A stretch of DNA of 64,000 nucleotides from Megalobrama amblycephala (GCF_018812025.1 NC_063049.1:38359447-38423446); one strand, 5' to 3'. Positions 11,789 to 22,744 are shown, counted from the first letter of the stretch. Numbers and translations are program-made. The notes: generated by a model from the letters alone, not told the origin.

Positions 11789-12006
11789 AGGGTTAGTTCA
11801 CCCAAAAATGAAAATTCTGTCTTTAATTACCCACCCTTGTGTCATTCAATTTCCTAAAATAATATTATATATTTTTAATGAAATCTGAGAGGTTTCTGTC
11901 AAAAATATCTTCATTTGTGTTCCATAGATGAACAAAGGTCTTACGGGTTTGGAATAACATGAGGGTGAGTAAATGATGAAAGAATTTTAATTTTGGGGTG
12001 AACTCT
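11789..12006. mobile_element. Angel-like MITE in TTAA site
   Basis: A 218-bp palindromic element lies between TTAA at 11,785-11,788 and TTAA at 12,007-12,010. The left end is AGGGTTAGTTCACCCAAAAA. The right end, read inward, is AGAGTTCACCCCAAAATT. The inner words AAATTCTGTC and GAGGGTGAGTAAATGATG are typical of the abundant cyprinid Angel-type palindromic MITEs. It is non-coding and would depend on another element's transposase. Confidence 0.75.
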
Positions 12007-12458
12007 TTAAGCATGCCTGAGCAGAAATCCGACAGGACGTCTGACAGCAATAGTGTTATACGTAATGGCTGGAATAGACTACATGAATTTTGCCCAGATC
12101 TTTGCCGTGATTTGCAGTCTGGATAAGACTTCAGTTGCCGAAAGCCAGACGTCCTGCAGATTAACAGCAGTTGGAGTTCATTTTGCACATTAATTTGTTC
12201 ATTTTGTGTAGTGTATGATAGGCACATACTTTTTTTTAGCTTCAGTCTATGAATCTGTCTAGTCAGAGGATTGTTTGATATTTTGAGCCAGTTTTAGACC
12301 ATATATTGTTTTCATTTGTCATGTGACTTCTAGAAATGAGATGGTTGTTTCGGCGTGAGTTTATTGTGTTCAGAGTGAATGTCTGGTAGTGTCGTTTAGT
12401 GAATGATACCCAGATTTTCTCTGTAATCAATACATAACTAAAACTGTTCAGATTTTAA

Positions 12459-13421
12459 AGGTGCCCAGAACCCTTTTTCACAAGATGCAATATAAGTCTA
12501 AGGTTTCCCCTGAATGTGTCTGTGAAGTCGCAGCTCAAAATACCCCATAGATTTTTTATTATTCAATTTTTTAACTGCCTATTTTGGGACATAATTAGAA
12601 ATGCGCCTATTCAGCGTGCGTCCCCTTTAAATGCTCGCGCTCCCTGCCCCCGAGTTTGCGACTCTATAATACATTGCATAAATAAAGTTCACACAGCTAA
12701 TATAACCCTCAAAATGGATCTTTACAAAGTGTTCATCATGCAGCATATCAGATCATGTAAGTATAGTATTTATTTGGATGTTTACATTTGATTCTGAATG
12801 AGTTTGATAGTGCTCCGTGGCTAAAGCTAACATTACACACTGTTGGAGACATTTATAAAGAATGAAGTTGTGTTTATGAATTATACAGACTGCAAGTGTT
12901 TAAAAATGAAAATAACAACATGGCTTTGGTCTCCATGAATACAGTAAGAAACGATGGTAACTTTAACCACATTTAACAGTACATTAGCAACATGCTAATG
13001 AAACATTTAGAAAATGGTCTCATTTACAAATATCACTGAAAATATCATGTTATCATGGATCATGTCAGTTATTATTGCTCCATCTGCCATTTTTCGCTAT
13101 TGTCCTTGCTTGCTTACCTGCATAAAGTCTGTTGTTTCAGCTGTGCTGCTCCAGACGTTAATACTGGCTTGTCTAATGCCTCGATCATGGGCTGGCATAT
13201 GCAAATATTGGGGGCGTAAATATTAATGATCCCGACTGTTGCGTCACAGTCGGTGTTATGTTGAGATTCGCCTGTTCTTCAGAGGTCTTTTGCACAAATC
13301 AAATTTACATAAGAAGGAGGAAACAATGGTTTTTGAGACTCACTGTATGCCATTTCCATGTACTGAACTCTAATTATTTAACTATGCCGAGGTAAATTCT
13401 ATTTTCAGTTCTAGGGCACCT
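12459..13421 (-). mobile_element. TTAA-flanked MITE, copy B
   Basis: A 963-bp copy of the family at 4,907, in the opposite orientation, between TTAA at 12,455-12,458 and 13,422-13,425. Ends: AGGTGCCCAGAACC at the left and AGGTGCCCTAGAACTG read inward from the right. It carries the GTCTGTGAAGTCGCAGCTCA end module and the interior TATGCAAATATTGGGGGCGT phrase shared with the other copies. Confidence 0.8.
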
Positions 13422-13425
13422 TTAA

Positions 13426-14180
13426 AAGTTTTTGTATTTTATTACAGCCTTAAAGTAGAGCTGAGCTTTTTACTTTATGCTGCAAGCAATTATTTTGGAA
13501 TAGCACATAAAAAATATTCCTTCTACCTGACAGATGTCACTGATGTGTCCTAAGAAATTCCTCTGACAGCCCTAGGCTCTGTAAAACAACAATAAAGAGT
13601 CTGTATTTGGAGGTCATGTAATTGAAATTAGCAAAATGGCATATGTTAGCAAAAGTCTCTGTAGCCTTCTTTCATTTCACACATGTCAGTATGATATTAC
13701 TGAAATACTGATCATATTAAACAGATGAAGACAGGTAGGCATAGTTCATTTTATATGGCTTCCAGCACATGTTGGTGTGAAGGGAAATTAAAAAGCAGAC
13801 AAAATGGATGAAGGAAATGATCAGGAAACATAATACAGGTTTATGTGACACGTCAGGAACTGGAAACTGTTGAACATGAATTAGTAATATGTTTTAAATA
13901 TGAATGGGAAAGAATCGAAATCCAAAGAGAATTACAGGCGTCAGGATTTATATAGGTAATTCCCAAAACCCAGTGTATAAAATATCAGACCAGGAGCAGG
14001 TTAAATGTTAAAAGCAGTTTATTATGAACATTTATTATGAACAGTGGTTTTAAGCATAGGACATGTGAAATCATCTTAGACTCAATTATAATCACACTCC
14101 AGTCCAGTAGGTGGTGGTATGCACTTAGTTAAGTTACAACCTGCATGTAAACCACTCCCAAAAAGAGAATTGAGTTACTG
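13426..14180. other. No feature recognised
   Basis: AT-rich spacer between transposons. I see no gene, hairpin or repeat end that I can support. Confidence 0.5.
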
Positions 14181-15350
14181 GGTAGCTACGTTTACACAAT
14201 AACAATGTACTAAAAACTTTTCACATACAGACAATACCATTGTCAAAACGATCCCTGTTCACAAGGATCCGCCAAAATGACTAAAATTGCTGTATTATGC
14301 TGCCAGGCCAGTAGTTGGCGATGGCACTTTGTAAATAAACACTTTACATAGACTGAACACGAAATTCGCATACGTTCACGTTTTTGTAGCTTACATGGGG
14401 ACGACAATGGTATCGTTTTCAAAAACTTACACTTTGAAAGCTGTTTTCAAAAGCTTGTGTTTTCATTAGTGATGAGAGAAACAAAGCTTTTCAAAGCTTC
14501 AAATCAATTGTACCAATTGTTTTGCAAAATGAGTCACCGTTTTGAAGCGTTGTAAATGCAACAAAAACTCATGCCAAACATGCATAAAAAAGTTTTTACA
14601 AACCCATTGCAAATTTTTTATTGAAAGTATAATCTATCAGATGCAATACTAACTAACCATCTAATACCATTAAATATTAAAGGTGCCCTAGATTATGTTT
14701 TTAAAAGATGTAATATAAGTCTAAGGTGTCCCCTGAATGTGTCTGTGAAGTTTCAGCTCAAAATACCCCATAGATTTTTTTTTATTAATTTTTTTAACTG
14801 CCTATTTTGGGGCATCATTTTAAACTCGCCGATTTTATGCTGCGGCCCCTTTAAATCCTGTGCTCTCCGCCCACAGAGCTCACGCTTGCCTTAAACAGTG
14901 CCTTAACAAAGTTTACACAGCTAATATAACCCTCAAAATGGATCTTTACAAAGTGTTCGTCATGCATGCGTCATGCATGCGTCGGATTATGTGAGTATTG
15001 TATACTGTTATATTGTTTACTTCTGATTTTGAATGAGTTTGATAGTGCTGCGTGGCTAACGGGTAATGCTACACTGTTGGAGAGATTTATAAAGAATGAA
15101 GTTGTGTTTATGAATTATACAGACTGCAAGTGTTTAAAAATGAAAATAGCGACGGCTCTCTAGTCTCCGTGAATACAGTAATAACCGATGGTAACTTTAA
15201 CCACATTTAACAGTACATTAGCAACATGCTAATGAAACATTTAGAAAGACAGTTTACAAATATCACTAAAAATATCATGTTATCGTGGATCATGTCAGTT
15301 ATTATTGCTCCATCTGCCATTTTTCACTATTGTTCTTGCTTGCTTACCTA

Positions 15351-16020
15351 CCCACATGGAAAGAACCTATATGTGGATATATGCGCATATATGAAACCTA
15401 TATGCAGTGTATATGTACATATATGCTGCATATATGCACATATATGATAATATATATGCTGCATATATGCGCATATATACTGCATATATGCTATATATAT
15501 GCTGCATATATGCGCATATATACTGCATATATGCTATATATATGCTGCATATATGCGTGTATATATACTGCATATATGCGTATATATACTGCATATATGT
15601 GTATATATGCCACATATAGGCAAAATTGAGGTGCATATATGTGCATATACAGGAAATATAGGTCTCCTGTATTGCTTCTTCATATCCATATATATGCCCT
15701 ATACATACAAGATATGTCTTCTATATAGCTAATGGCAGGATCTGGTCATTTTGTAGCTCATATCTCATTTTTGACTGTCATACATGATGCCTAGCTCATA
15801 TTTTCTATTATCAAGGCAAAAACTAAGAATTAACGAAAAAAATTATGCAAGAACTTATGTATGTGCGAATGTAGCAGTTATGTATTTAGACAATTATTTT
15901 GTGATTCCACTTGCCATGACCATATTTGGGGTTTCCTGCCGCCATGCTGACTTGGGGTGTTGACGCATATTATTGAATATATTGAAACATATATGTTTAT
16001 ATAGGTTTTTTCCATGTGGG
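15351..16020. mobile_element. TA-flanked MITE, innermost level of the nest
   Basis: A 670-bp element with ends CCCACATGGAAAGAACCTAT and, read inward from the right, CCCACATGGAAAAAACCTAT. It is flanked by TA on both sides. Copies A and E show the uninterrupted site as TTACCTAG(T/A)CTGATGATT, so TA is the duplicated target. A TA duplication fits Tc1/mariner or ISL2EU-type transposases. The left third is an ATATGC-rich satellite; the rest is AT-rich and non-coding. Confidence 0.8.
15361..15625. repeat. ATATGC-rich satellite inside a MITE
   Basis: A tandem array of GCATATATGC-type units with variants such as GCGCATATATACTGC and GCTATATATATGCTG. A longer period of about 56 bases is visible between 15,450 and 15,560. 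Because the unit is nearly self-complementary, both strands look open in several frames. These frames are Tyr/Ile/Cys-rich and are not real proteins. Confidence 0.8.
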
Positions 16021-16790
16021 TAGTCTGATGATTTGGTTGTGCACATCCAGACGTTAATACTGGCTGCCCTTGTGTAATGCCTTTTATAATGTTGGAAACG
16101 TGGGCTGGCATATGCAAATATTGGGGGCGTACACCCAGAGATTCGCCTGTTCTTCGGAGGTCTTTTAAACAAATGAGATTTATATAAGGAGGAGGAAAAA
16201 ATTAGAGTTTGAGACTCACTGTATGTCATTTCCATGTACTGAACTCTTGTTATTCAACTATGCCGAGATAAATTCAATTTTTCATTCGATGGCACCTTTA
16301 AGTGCCTGTATAATATGTATTCTTTTATAAATTTTCAGGGCTTGTTTTGTTTGTTCTATGGATGAGTCATCTAAACCATTAACTAATATTATTAATTTTA
16401 ATTATACAAATACCTCATTAAAACATCTACAAATATATAAACTCATCAGAGATCAGGTAATAGACACTCAAAATACTTAATACTCAGGTAATAGATATAG
16501 AGGTTTTGTTCAAAGATTCGCCGCTGAGGGCGATCTCAGTGAATCTGCATGATTCATGGGTTCACCGAGATCGACCCCAGCGATGAACCATTGAAATTTT
16601 GAAACGTTTTGAAACAATTATGACATAACGAAGCCTCGTTTACTGAAATCACGTGACTTTGGCAGTTTAAAACGCTCTGAACCACTGCTTCAAGACAAAA
16701 GATTCGTAAAAATTTCTAAGCTTCATGAAGCAGTGTTTCGAAAGCACCCATCACTAGTTTTCATGCCCCTAAAATGCCATTGTCGTGTAA

Positions 16791-17010
16791 ATGAATGGCC
16801 AAAACGCATACATTTTTCTGTTTTAGGTGAAAATGGTGTTGTGTAAATGGCCCCTAAAGCTAAAAGATGTGATAGCCTACTACTCACCTACTTTTTTCAG
16901 TAGTTTGACCATCTAGTTTTATCTAAGTTCCTAAGTTCTCTACTTGTTTCCAACAACATGCTACTTTTTCCAGCAAATTGTAGCATGAACGGATGAAAAA
17001 AGCGTTTGTA
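16791..17010. repeat. Duplicated block X, copy 1
   Basis: 220 bases that recur, identically by eye, at 17,344-17,563. The block starts ATGAATGGCCAAAACGCATA and ends GAAAAAAGCGTTTGTA. It covers the right end of the outer MITE plus flank. Confidence 0.9.
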
Positions 17011-17011
17011 T

Positions 17012-17342
17012 GCTGTAAAGAATTTTTGTTGAAGTACAATGTCGTTTTGATAATGTACCAAATCTAACTCGTATAAATATTGCAGTAATATAGAAAAATA
17101 CTACACATACATTAATAGGTAAAATCGAACTCCTAACCTCCTGTACCTATTCTGTAACGTCAAACAACTTCCCTGTGCAAAGGATCATGGGGGCCCGAAG
17201 TGTCCATCAGTTGTACGCTTCGAAATCCTTCGTTCCGCAGGGCCCTTTGAAGTGGCCAGTTTTGAGCACTTCGGTTTGGAACGACCCTTCAATATGGCGG
17301 CCATGATTGTTTTCACTCCGAAGTGCGATATATCCCGTGTGT
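17012..17342. repeat. Duplicated block Y, copy 1, between the X copies
   Basis: 331 bases that recur, identically by eye, at 19,306-19,636. The block starts GCTGTAAAGAATTTTTGTTG and ends TATATCCCGTGTGT. It includes GC-rich palindromic words such as AAGTGGCCAG and ATATGGCGGCCATG. Confidence 0.9.
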
Positions 17343-17343
17343 G

Positions 17344-17563
17344 ATGAATGGCCAAAACGCATACATTTTTCTGTTTTAGGTGAAAATGGTGTTGTGTAAA
17401 TGGCCCCTAAAGCTAAAAGATGTGATAGCCTACTACTCACCTACTTTTTTCAGTAGTTTGACCATCTAGTTTTATCTAAGTTCCTAAGTTCTCTACTTGT
17501 TTCCAACAACATGCTACTTTTTCCAGCAAATTGTAGCATGAACGGATGAAAAAAGCGTTTGTA
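17344..17563. repeat. Duplicated block X, copy 2
   Basis: Second copy of the 220-base block at 16,791. It is followed by unique sequence (CCCAAATCAACAG) that differs from the sequence after copy 1. Confidence 0.9.
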
Positions 17564-18030
17564 CCCAAATCAACAGTGACTAGAACTAATTTATATAATC
17601 TAGCAACTGCTTAAAATAAATAAAATTAATTTTAAAACCACAAAGAAGTGGAAAAATTATAAGAAAATCAGCTTTAAAAACACTATAAAAATGTGGGAAA
17701 ACTGATCTTGAAAGACTTTTCTTGGAGGGCAACAGGAAAGAAACCCATCAAACAAGGTAACACCTTATATTTTAGTTTTATTGAGGTCGATGATGTTCAT
17801 ATTGTTGTTTGTGTTTGTAATGCATGATCTTGAGATCATAGAAATAGTGAGCGTTAGTATATAAACAGTTCTCATTGGTTGTTCAAGTTGCAAAGCATTA
17901 TGGATATTATGGGATTATGTTCTCACCCTAATGCAGAAGTGTAGTACCTTTGATGGGGTGTTTTGTGAAGCTTGTGTTAAACTCAAACATGATCTATAAT
18001 CCAGAATGTAAGCTTCTTTATTCAGTGTTC
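17564..18030. other. No feature recognised
   Basis: AT-rich unique-looking DNA after the second X block. Confidence 0.5.
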
Positions 18031-18034
18031 ATCT

Positions 18035-18425
18035 CTCATGTGTTCTCTGAGATACTGCAATATATACAGCAGTTAAAAGTGTGAAGACTGTATGTTTTTG
18101 TTCTCCAAAGAAATCAATATTTTGTTCAGCAAGGGTGCATTAAATTGATTAAAAGAGACAGTGAAGACTTTTATATTGTTACAAAAGAATTCTATTTCAA
18201 ATAAATACCGTTCTGTTCATCTGAAAAAAGATGTCATAGTTTCCACAAAAATGTTAAGCAGCACAACAATGTTTTTAACATTGATAATAATAACGTTTCT
18301 TGAACAGCAAATCAGCATATTAAAATGATTTCTGAAGGATCATGTGACTGAAGACTGGAGTAATTTTACAATAACAATAGCAAATTAAAACAAAACAGTT
18401 TTTGCAATATTACTATCATAATCTT
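18035..18425 (+). repeat. Cyprinid dispersed non-coding repeat, 5' portion
   Basis: Phrases such as AGCAAGGGTGCATTAAATTG, TTAAGCAGCACAAC and GGATCATGTGACTGAAGACT belong to a very common cyprinid interspersed repeat that I recognise but cannot name with certainty. A matching 3' portion appears separately at 34,650-34,780. It does not code for protein. Confidence 0.55.
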
Positions 18426-19000
18426 CAATGTGTACACTGAAATGAGTTTGATTCCCTGTGTGGCAGTGTCTGAGTAGAAACTAAGTGAGGATCTGATATT
18501 CATATTCCCAGGTACTACATTACTCTCAGATAATCTTGTATAATGTTGAAGCCTTTCTGGTACATGATTTTCCCAAATACGAATGATCGATGTGCTGCAA
18601 AGAAATTAATCTAAATGACAGATATAAAATATATACCTTAGGGGACAGGAATATCCTACTGAACTTTGATTAGAGCAATGCCACTTTTCTTCCCTGCTTT
18701 GCCGTGTGAGAGGTGTCATCCTGCCAAAGAAGCAGGATCAATGAAAGGATCAAGATGAAGGGGTAAAGGGGGTGTGTGGCTTTGGAGAGAGGAACAGTAT
18801 ATGAGGAATAAAACCTTTAGTTCCAGCCTAATCCCTGCCATGAGTGACACAGTCTGTGTGCACAATGTGAATGAATGAGCCACACATTACGGTGACCGGG
18901 AGGGGACATTTTCGGTTCACTTAGTTTTGTCACGACATATAAACTCGTGAGAACGTGATAATATGTCTGGCCACGAGATATTTATTCGTGGGAACATGAT
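18426..19000. other. No gene; short degenerate repeat near the end
   Basis: Mostly unique AT-rich sequence. At 18,930-19,000 there are repeated CGTGAGAACGTGATA / CGTGGGAACATGATA words, 43 bases apart, typical of a decayed fish MITE. Confidence 0.4.
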
Positions 19001-19002
19001 AT

Positions 19003-19633
19003 ACCCTGCGTTCCATTCGGAAGGGCTCATCCCTATGCCCTAATCCCTTCAAAAGGTTTACCCTCCGGAGTGAGAGCTTCGAAGGGATGAAGGGTGTAGG
19101 GGTCAAAAAACTATTTTTTTGGAACGCACTTCAGCGTCATCTTAACAAGACAATCAAGGAGGCGCCTTCGTCTTTTTCCTCTGGTTTACTTTTTGTATTA
19201 ATACGCATTCATTTACTGTAGTAACATTATAAGCTACTGCCGGTCTTTTACGTTAAACATATTGTGTCTATGTATTTGAAACATTTGAATGGACTGATAA
19301 AGGGAGCTGTAAAGAATTTTTGTTGAAGTACAATGTCGTTTTGATAATGTACCAAATCTAACTCGTATAAATATTGCAGTAATATAGAAAAATACTACAC
19401 ATACATTAATAGGTAAAATCGAACTCCTAACCTCCTGTACCTATTCTGTAACGTCAAACAACTTCCCTGTGCAAAGGATCATGGGGGCCCGAAGTGTCCA
19501 TCAGTTGTACGCTTCGAAATCCTTCGTTCCGCAGGGCCCTTTGAAGTGGCCAGTTTTGAGCACTTCGGTTTGGAACGACCCTTCAATATGGCGGCCATGA
19601 TTGTTTTCACTCCGAAGTGCGATATATCCCGTG

Positions 19634-19636
<3 letters not shown>
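19003..19636. mobile_element. Non-autonomous DNA-transposon-like element with block Y copy 2
   Basis: The left part has CCCTGCGTTCCATTCGGAAG and TTTTTGGAACGCAC. The right part has CTTCGTTCCGCAGGGCCC and TTTGGAACGACCC, a set of inverted GGAACG/CGTTCC words typical of some cyprinid MITEs. 19,306-19,636 is the Y block also found at 17,012. Terminal ends and target duplication are not defined. Confidence 0.4.

Positions 19637-19680
<44 letters not shown>
19637..19680. repeat. TA microsatellite, left flank of Tc1
   Basis: Run of alternating TA directly before the left Tc1 end. Tc1 elements insert at TA and duplicate it. Confidence 0.9.
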
Positions 19681-19683
<3 letters not shown>

Positions 19684-21275
19684 GGTACGGAAAGTATTCA
19701 GACCCCCTTACATTTTTCACTGTTTGTTATATTGCAGCCATTTGTTAAAATCATTTAAGTTAATTTTTTTTCCTCATTAATGTACACACGGCACCCCATA
19801 TTGACAGAAAAACACAGAATTGTTGACATTTTTGCAGATTTATTAAAAAAGAAAAACTGAAATATCACATGGTCCTAAGTATTCAGACCCTTTGCTGTGA
19901 CACTCATATATTTAACTCAGGTGCTGTCCATTTCTTCTGATCATCCTTGAGATGGTTCTACACCTTCATTTGAGTCCAGCTGTGTTTGATTATACTGATT
20001 CAGACTTGATTAGGAAAGCCACACACCTGTCTATATAAGACCTTACAGCTCACAGTGCATGTCAGAGCAAATGAGAATCATGAGGTCAAAGGAACTGACT
20101 GAAGAGCTCAGAGACAGAATTGTGGCAAGGCACAGATCTGGCCAAGGTTGCAAAAAAATTTCTGCTGCACTTAAGGTTCCTAAGAGCACAGTGGCCTCCA
20201 TAATCCTTAAATGGAAGACGTTTGGGACGACCAGAACCCTTCCTAGAGCTGGCCGTCCGGCCAAACTGAGCTATCGGGGGAGAAGAGACTTGGTGAGAAA
20301 GGTAAAGAAGAACCCAAAGATCACTGTGGCTGAGCTCCAGAGATGCAGTCGGGAGATAGGAGAAAGTTGTAGAAAGTCAACCATCACTGCAGCCCTGCAC
20401 CAGTCGGGGCTTTATGGTGGAGTGGCCTGACGAAAGCCTCTCCTCAGTGCAAGACACATGAAAGCCCGCATGGAGTTTGCCAAGATGGTGAGAAATAAGA
20501 TTCTCTGGTCTGATAAGACCAAGATAGAACTTTTTGGCCTTAATTCTAAGCGGTATGTGTGGAGAAAACCAGGCACTGCTCATCACCTGTCCAATACAGT
20601 CCCAACAGTGAAGCATAGTGGTGGCAGCATCATGCTGTGGGGGTGTTTTTCAGCTGCAGGGACAGGAAGACTGGTTGCAATCGAGGGAAAGATGAATGCG
20701 GCCAAGTACAGGGATATCCTGGACGAAAACCTTCTCCAGAGTGTTCAGGACCTCCGACTGGGCCGAAGGTTTACCTTCCAACAAGACAATGACCCTAAGC
20801 ACACAGCTAAAATAATAAAGGAGTGGCTTCACAACAACTCCGTGACTGTTCTTGAATGGCCCAGCCAGAGCCCTGACTTAAACCCAATTGAGCATCTCTG
20901 GAGAGACCTAAAAATGGCTGTCCACCAACATTTACCATCCAACCTGACAGAACTGGAGAGGATCTGCAAGGAGGAATGGCAGAGGATCCCCAAATCCAGG
21001 TGTGAAAAACTTGTTGCATCTTTCCCAAAAAGACTCATGGCTGTATTAGATCAAAAGGGTGCTTCTACTAAATACTGAGCAAAGGGTCTGAATACTTAGG
21101 ACCATGTGATATTTCAGTTTTTCTTTTTTAATAAATCTGCATAAATGTCAACAATTCTGTGTTTTTCTGTCAATATGGGGTGCTGTGTGTACATTAATGA
21201 GGAAAAAATGAACTTAAATGATTTTAGCAAATGGCTGCAATATAACAAAGAGTGAAAAATGTAAGGGGGTCTGAA

Positions 21276-21280
<5 letters not shown>
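19681..21280 (+). mobile_element. Tc1-like DNA transposon
   Basis: The left end begins GTGGGTACGGAAAGTATTCA. The right end carries the inverted repeat (GTAAGGGGGTCTGAATACTA) but has lost its last dozen or so bases into a TA run. The terminal repeats extend inward over about 200 bases and include AATATCACATGGTCCTAAGT on the left and ACTTAGGACCATGTGATATT on the right. The transposase gene lies between them at 20,059-21,078. Both sides are TA microsatellites, so the TA target is certain in kind but not in position. Confidence 0.9.
20059..21078 (+). pseudogene. Tc1 transposase with one premature stop
   Basis: One reading frame of 340 codons including the final stop, the usual Tc1 length, interrupted only by TGA at 20,428-20,430 (codon 124). 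The N-terminal half has a paired-like helix-turn-helix region (SKELTEELRDRIVARHRSGQ, then KKISAALKVPKSTVASII) and a GRPAKLS hook like the AT-hook of this family. The catalytic part has Asp at 152 (LWSDKTK), Asp at 243 (TFQQDNDPKHTAK) and Glu at 278 (NPIEHLW). Exactly 34 residues separate the last two, so this is a DD34E enzyme with all catalytic residues present. The enzyme would cut the element at its inverted repeats and insert it at TA. The stop is in a context where CGA is expected and looks like a CpG transition. As it stands it is inactive unless read through. Confidence 0.9.

Positions 21281-21357
<77 letters not shown>
21281..21357. repeat. TA microsatellite, right flank of Tc1
   Basis: Long alternating TA run that has replaced the outermost bases of the right Tc1 inverted repeat. 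Confidence 0.9.
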
Positions 21358-21365
<8 letters not shown>

Positions 21366-21371
21366 AATAAA

Positions 21372-21674
21372 CTCTCTAAAAACAACCCAAGTTGGGTTAA
21401 ATATGGACAAACCCAGCAGGTTGGGTTATAGGGCACCTATTATGCCCTCTTTCACAAGATGTAATTTAAGTCTCTGGTCTGGTCAAGTTTCAGCTTAAAA
21501 TACCCCACAAATTTGCCCCTATTTGGGGTTAAGCAAAAACATGCCTTTTACTATATTACTATTTTGCTGGCCAAAAAAAAAAAAATCCAAAATTGTTTGA
21601 AAAAAAAAATGGTTGGGTGAAAACAACCCAATCCCTGGGTTTGTCCATATTTAACCCAGCATTTTTTAGAATGA
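21372..21674 (-). mobile_element. Composite MITE, copy 1
   Basis: The outer ends carry AACCCAAGTTGGGTTAAATA and TTTAACCCAGCATTTTTTAG. Inside sits a second sequence starting GGGCACCTATTATGCCCTCT and running through TTTCACAAGATGTAATTTAA to AAACATGCCTTTTACTATAT. The same outer-plus-inner layout recurs at 57,991-58,296 on the other strand. It is non-coding. Confidence 0.7.
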
Positions 21675-21689
21675 TATATTTGTAGCTTA

Positions 21690-22200
21690 AATATTCTTTT
21701 AACATATAACCTATTAATAATAATAAATTATTCGAACTTCCTTAGAATGCTGTCACGGGCACGAGGAGCTACAATTGATAACAGAAACTCATTTAGCCTT
21801 CATCCTAGCTCATTCATCTTCACATAGGCTACAGTCAATAATCATAAAGTCACATTATTATTGGCATGATCGGGCATTTAAAGTATTTACAAAATATAGC
21901 TAACATAGGCCTACAGAAAGGTAAAGAGATATGGGAAATGAAGGGGAAAATAAAGCAAATAGGGCTACATAACAATGAATAAAAAATGTAACCAATAATG
22001 ATAATAATAAATATAAAAATATGAAATAAAAATGAACAGTCAGTGAATAGATTTAAAAGACTGTTGGATGTGATAAAAAATATACACTGCATATTCTAAT
22101 ATTTATTGATAAACTTCATTCAAATGCTGCTATACTGTAGGCATCGCACACAACACAATAGGCAATATGTTAATATGATCACTTCTTAAGTCCGCGCTTT
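21690..22200. other. No feature recognised
   Basis: AT-rich sequence with only low-complexity open frames. Confidence 0.5.
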
Positions 22201-22238
22201 TTCTTTATTAAAAATAAATGAAGACTTCAGATGCAAAA

Positions 22239-22435
22239 GCCTCTAAGTACCATCTGAAATTTTCTTCTAAAATTAGCATTTTTATCAAGCTTGTATGTTT
22301 ATGTACAGTTATTTCACTTTAATGGCAATGAAAAGGACCTATTAATTGCCAATAAAGTGAAATTACTGAACCTAAACATATGAGCTTGATAAAAATGCTC
22401 ATTTTAGAAGAAAATTTCAGACGGCACTTAGAGGC
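22239..22435. repeat. Long imperfect hairpin (palindromic MITE-like)
   Basis: The left arm GCCTCTAAGTACCATCTGAA pairs with the right arm TTTCAGACGGCACTTAGAGGC. Pairing continues through TTCTTCTAAAAT / ATTTTAGAAGAA, ATCAAGCTTGTATG / CATATGAGCTTGAT and TTTCACTTTAATGGCAAT / ATTGCCAATAAAGTGAAA. The arms are about 95 bases each with a loop near 22,337. No coding capacity. Confidence 0.75.
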
Positions 22436-22499
22436 TTCAAATATAGGCATATCCATTTCTGGTAATTCCAGGTTGCCATGAAGGCGCAGGTTGTTTACG

Positions 22500-22742
22500 C
22501 ATGGCCATGAGAAATGTCATTCCCTCAAAATAATGAGGTCTTAATCAAACCTTTTACTCATCCTCATGTTCCAACACTGTATGCATTTTATTTTCTTCTG
22601 CTGAACAGAAAAGAAGATATTTTGAAGAACGCTGGCATCCTGCACAGAATAAAGAAAGTCTTATAGGTTTTGAATGACATGACAGTGAGTAAATGATGAC
22701 AGATTTTTTCAGTTTTGGGCTACCTATCCTTTTTTAACCCTG
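22500..22742. mobile_element. Angel-like MITE, degenerate
   Basis: Words such as TTTTACTCATCCTCATGTTC, TTCTGCTGAACAGAA and GACAGTGAGTAAATGATGAC match the interior of the palindromic Angel-like family at 11,789. The ends are eroded. Confidence 0.5.
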
Positions 22743-22744
22743 AG

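Larger units (their letters stand above)
14681..16297 (-). mobile_element. TTAA-flanked MITE, copy C, third level of the nest
   Basis: This copy inserted into the hAT MITE at TTAA (14,677-14,680 and 16,298-16,301). It starts AGGTGCCCTAGATT and its right end reads AGGTGCCATCGAATG inward. It is the same family and orientation as copy B. It is about 670 bp longer than the other copies because a further MITE sits inside it at 15,351-16,020. Confidence 0.8.
14467..16756. mobile_element. hAT-type MITE, second level of the nest
   Basis: The element starts TAGTGATGAGAG and ends CATCACTA. The flanks carry a perfect 8-bp target duplication, GTTTTCAT at 14,459-14,466 and 16,757-16,764, as expected for hAT transposases. 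Both arms contain AAGCTT-rich subterminal repeats (TTTTCAAAGCTTC on the left, CTAAGCTTCATGAAG on the right). Without the inserted DNA the element is about 670 bp. It has no transposase. Confidence 0.8.
14186..16860. mobile_element. Outer MITE of a four-level nest
   Basis: The left part GTAGCTACGTTTACACAATA and the right part (TTTAGGGGCCATTTACACAA, read inward) are imperfect inverted repeats. Both lead into material with CAATGGTATCG / GCCATTGTCG-like words. The element is split at 14,459 by a hAT-type MITE. Its ends are less exact than those of the inner layers, consistent with greater age. The right end is duplicated in the X block at 17,344. Confidence 0.5.

Noticed and set aside
15285..15732. 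Tyr/Ile/Cys-rich open frames on both strands.
   Set aside because: They are products of the ATATGC satellite.
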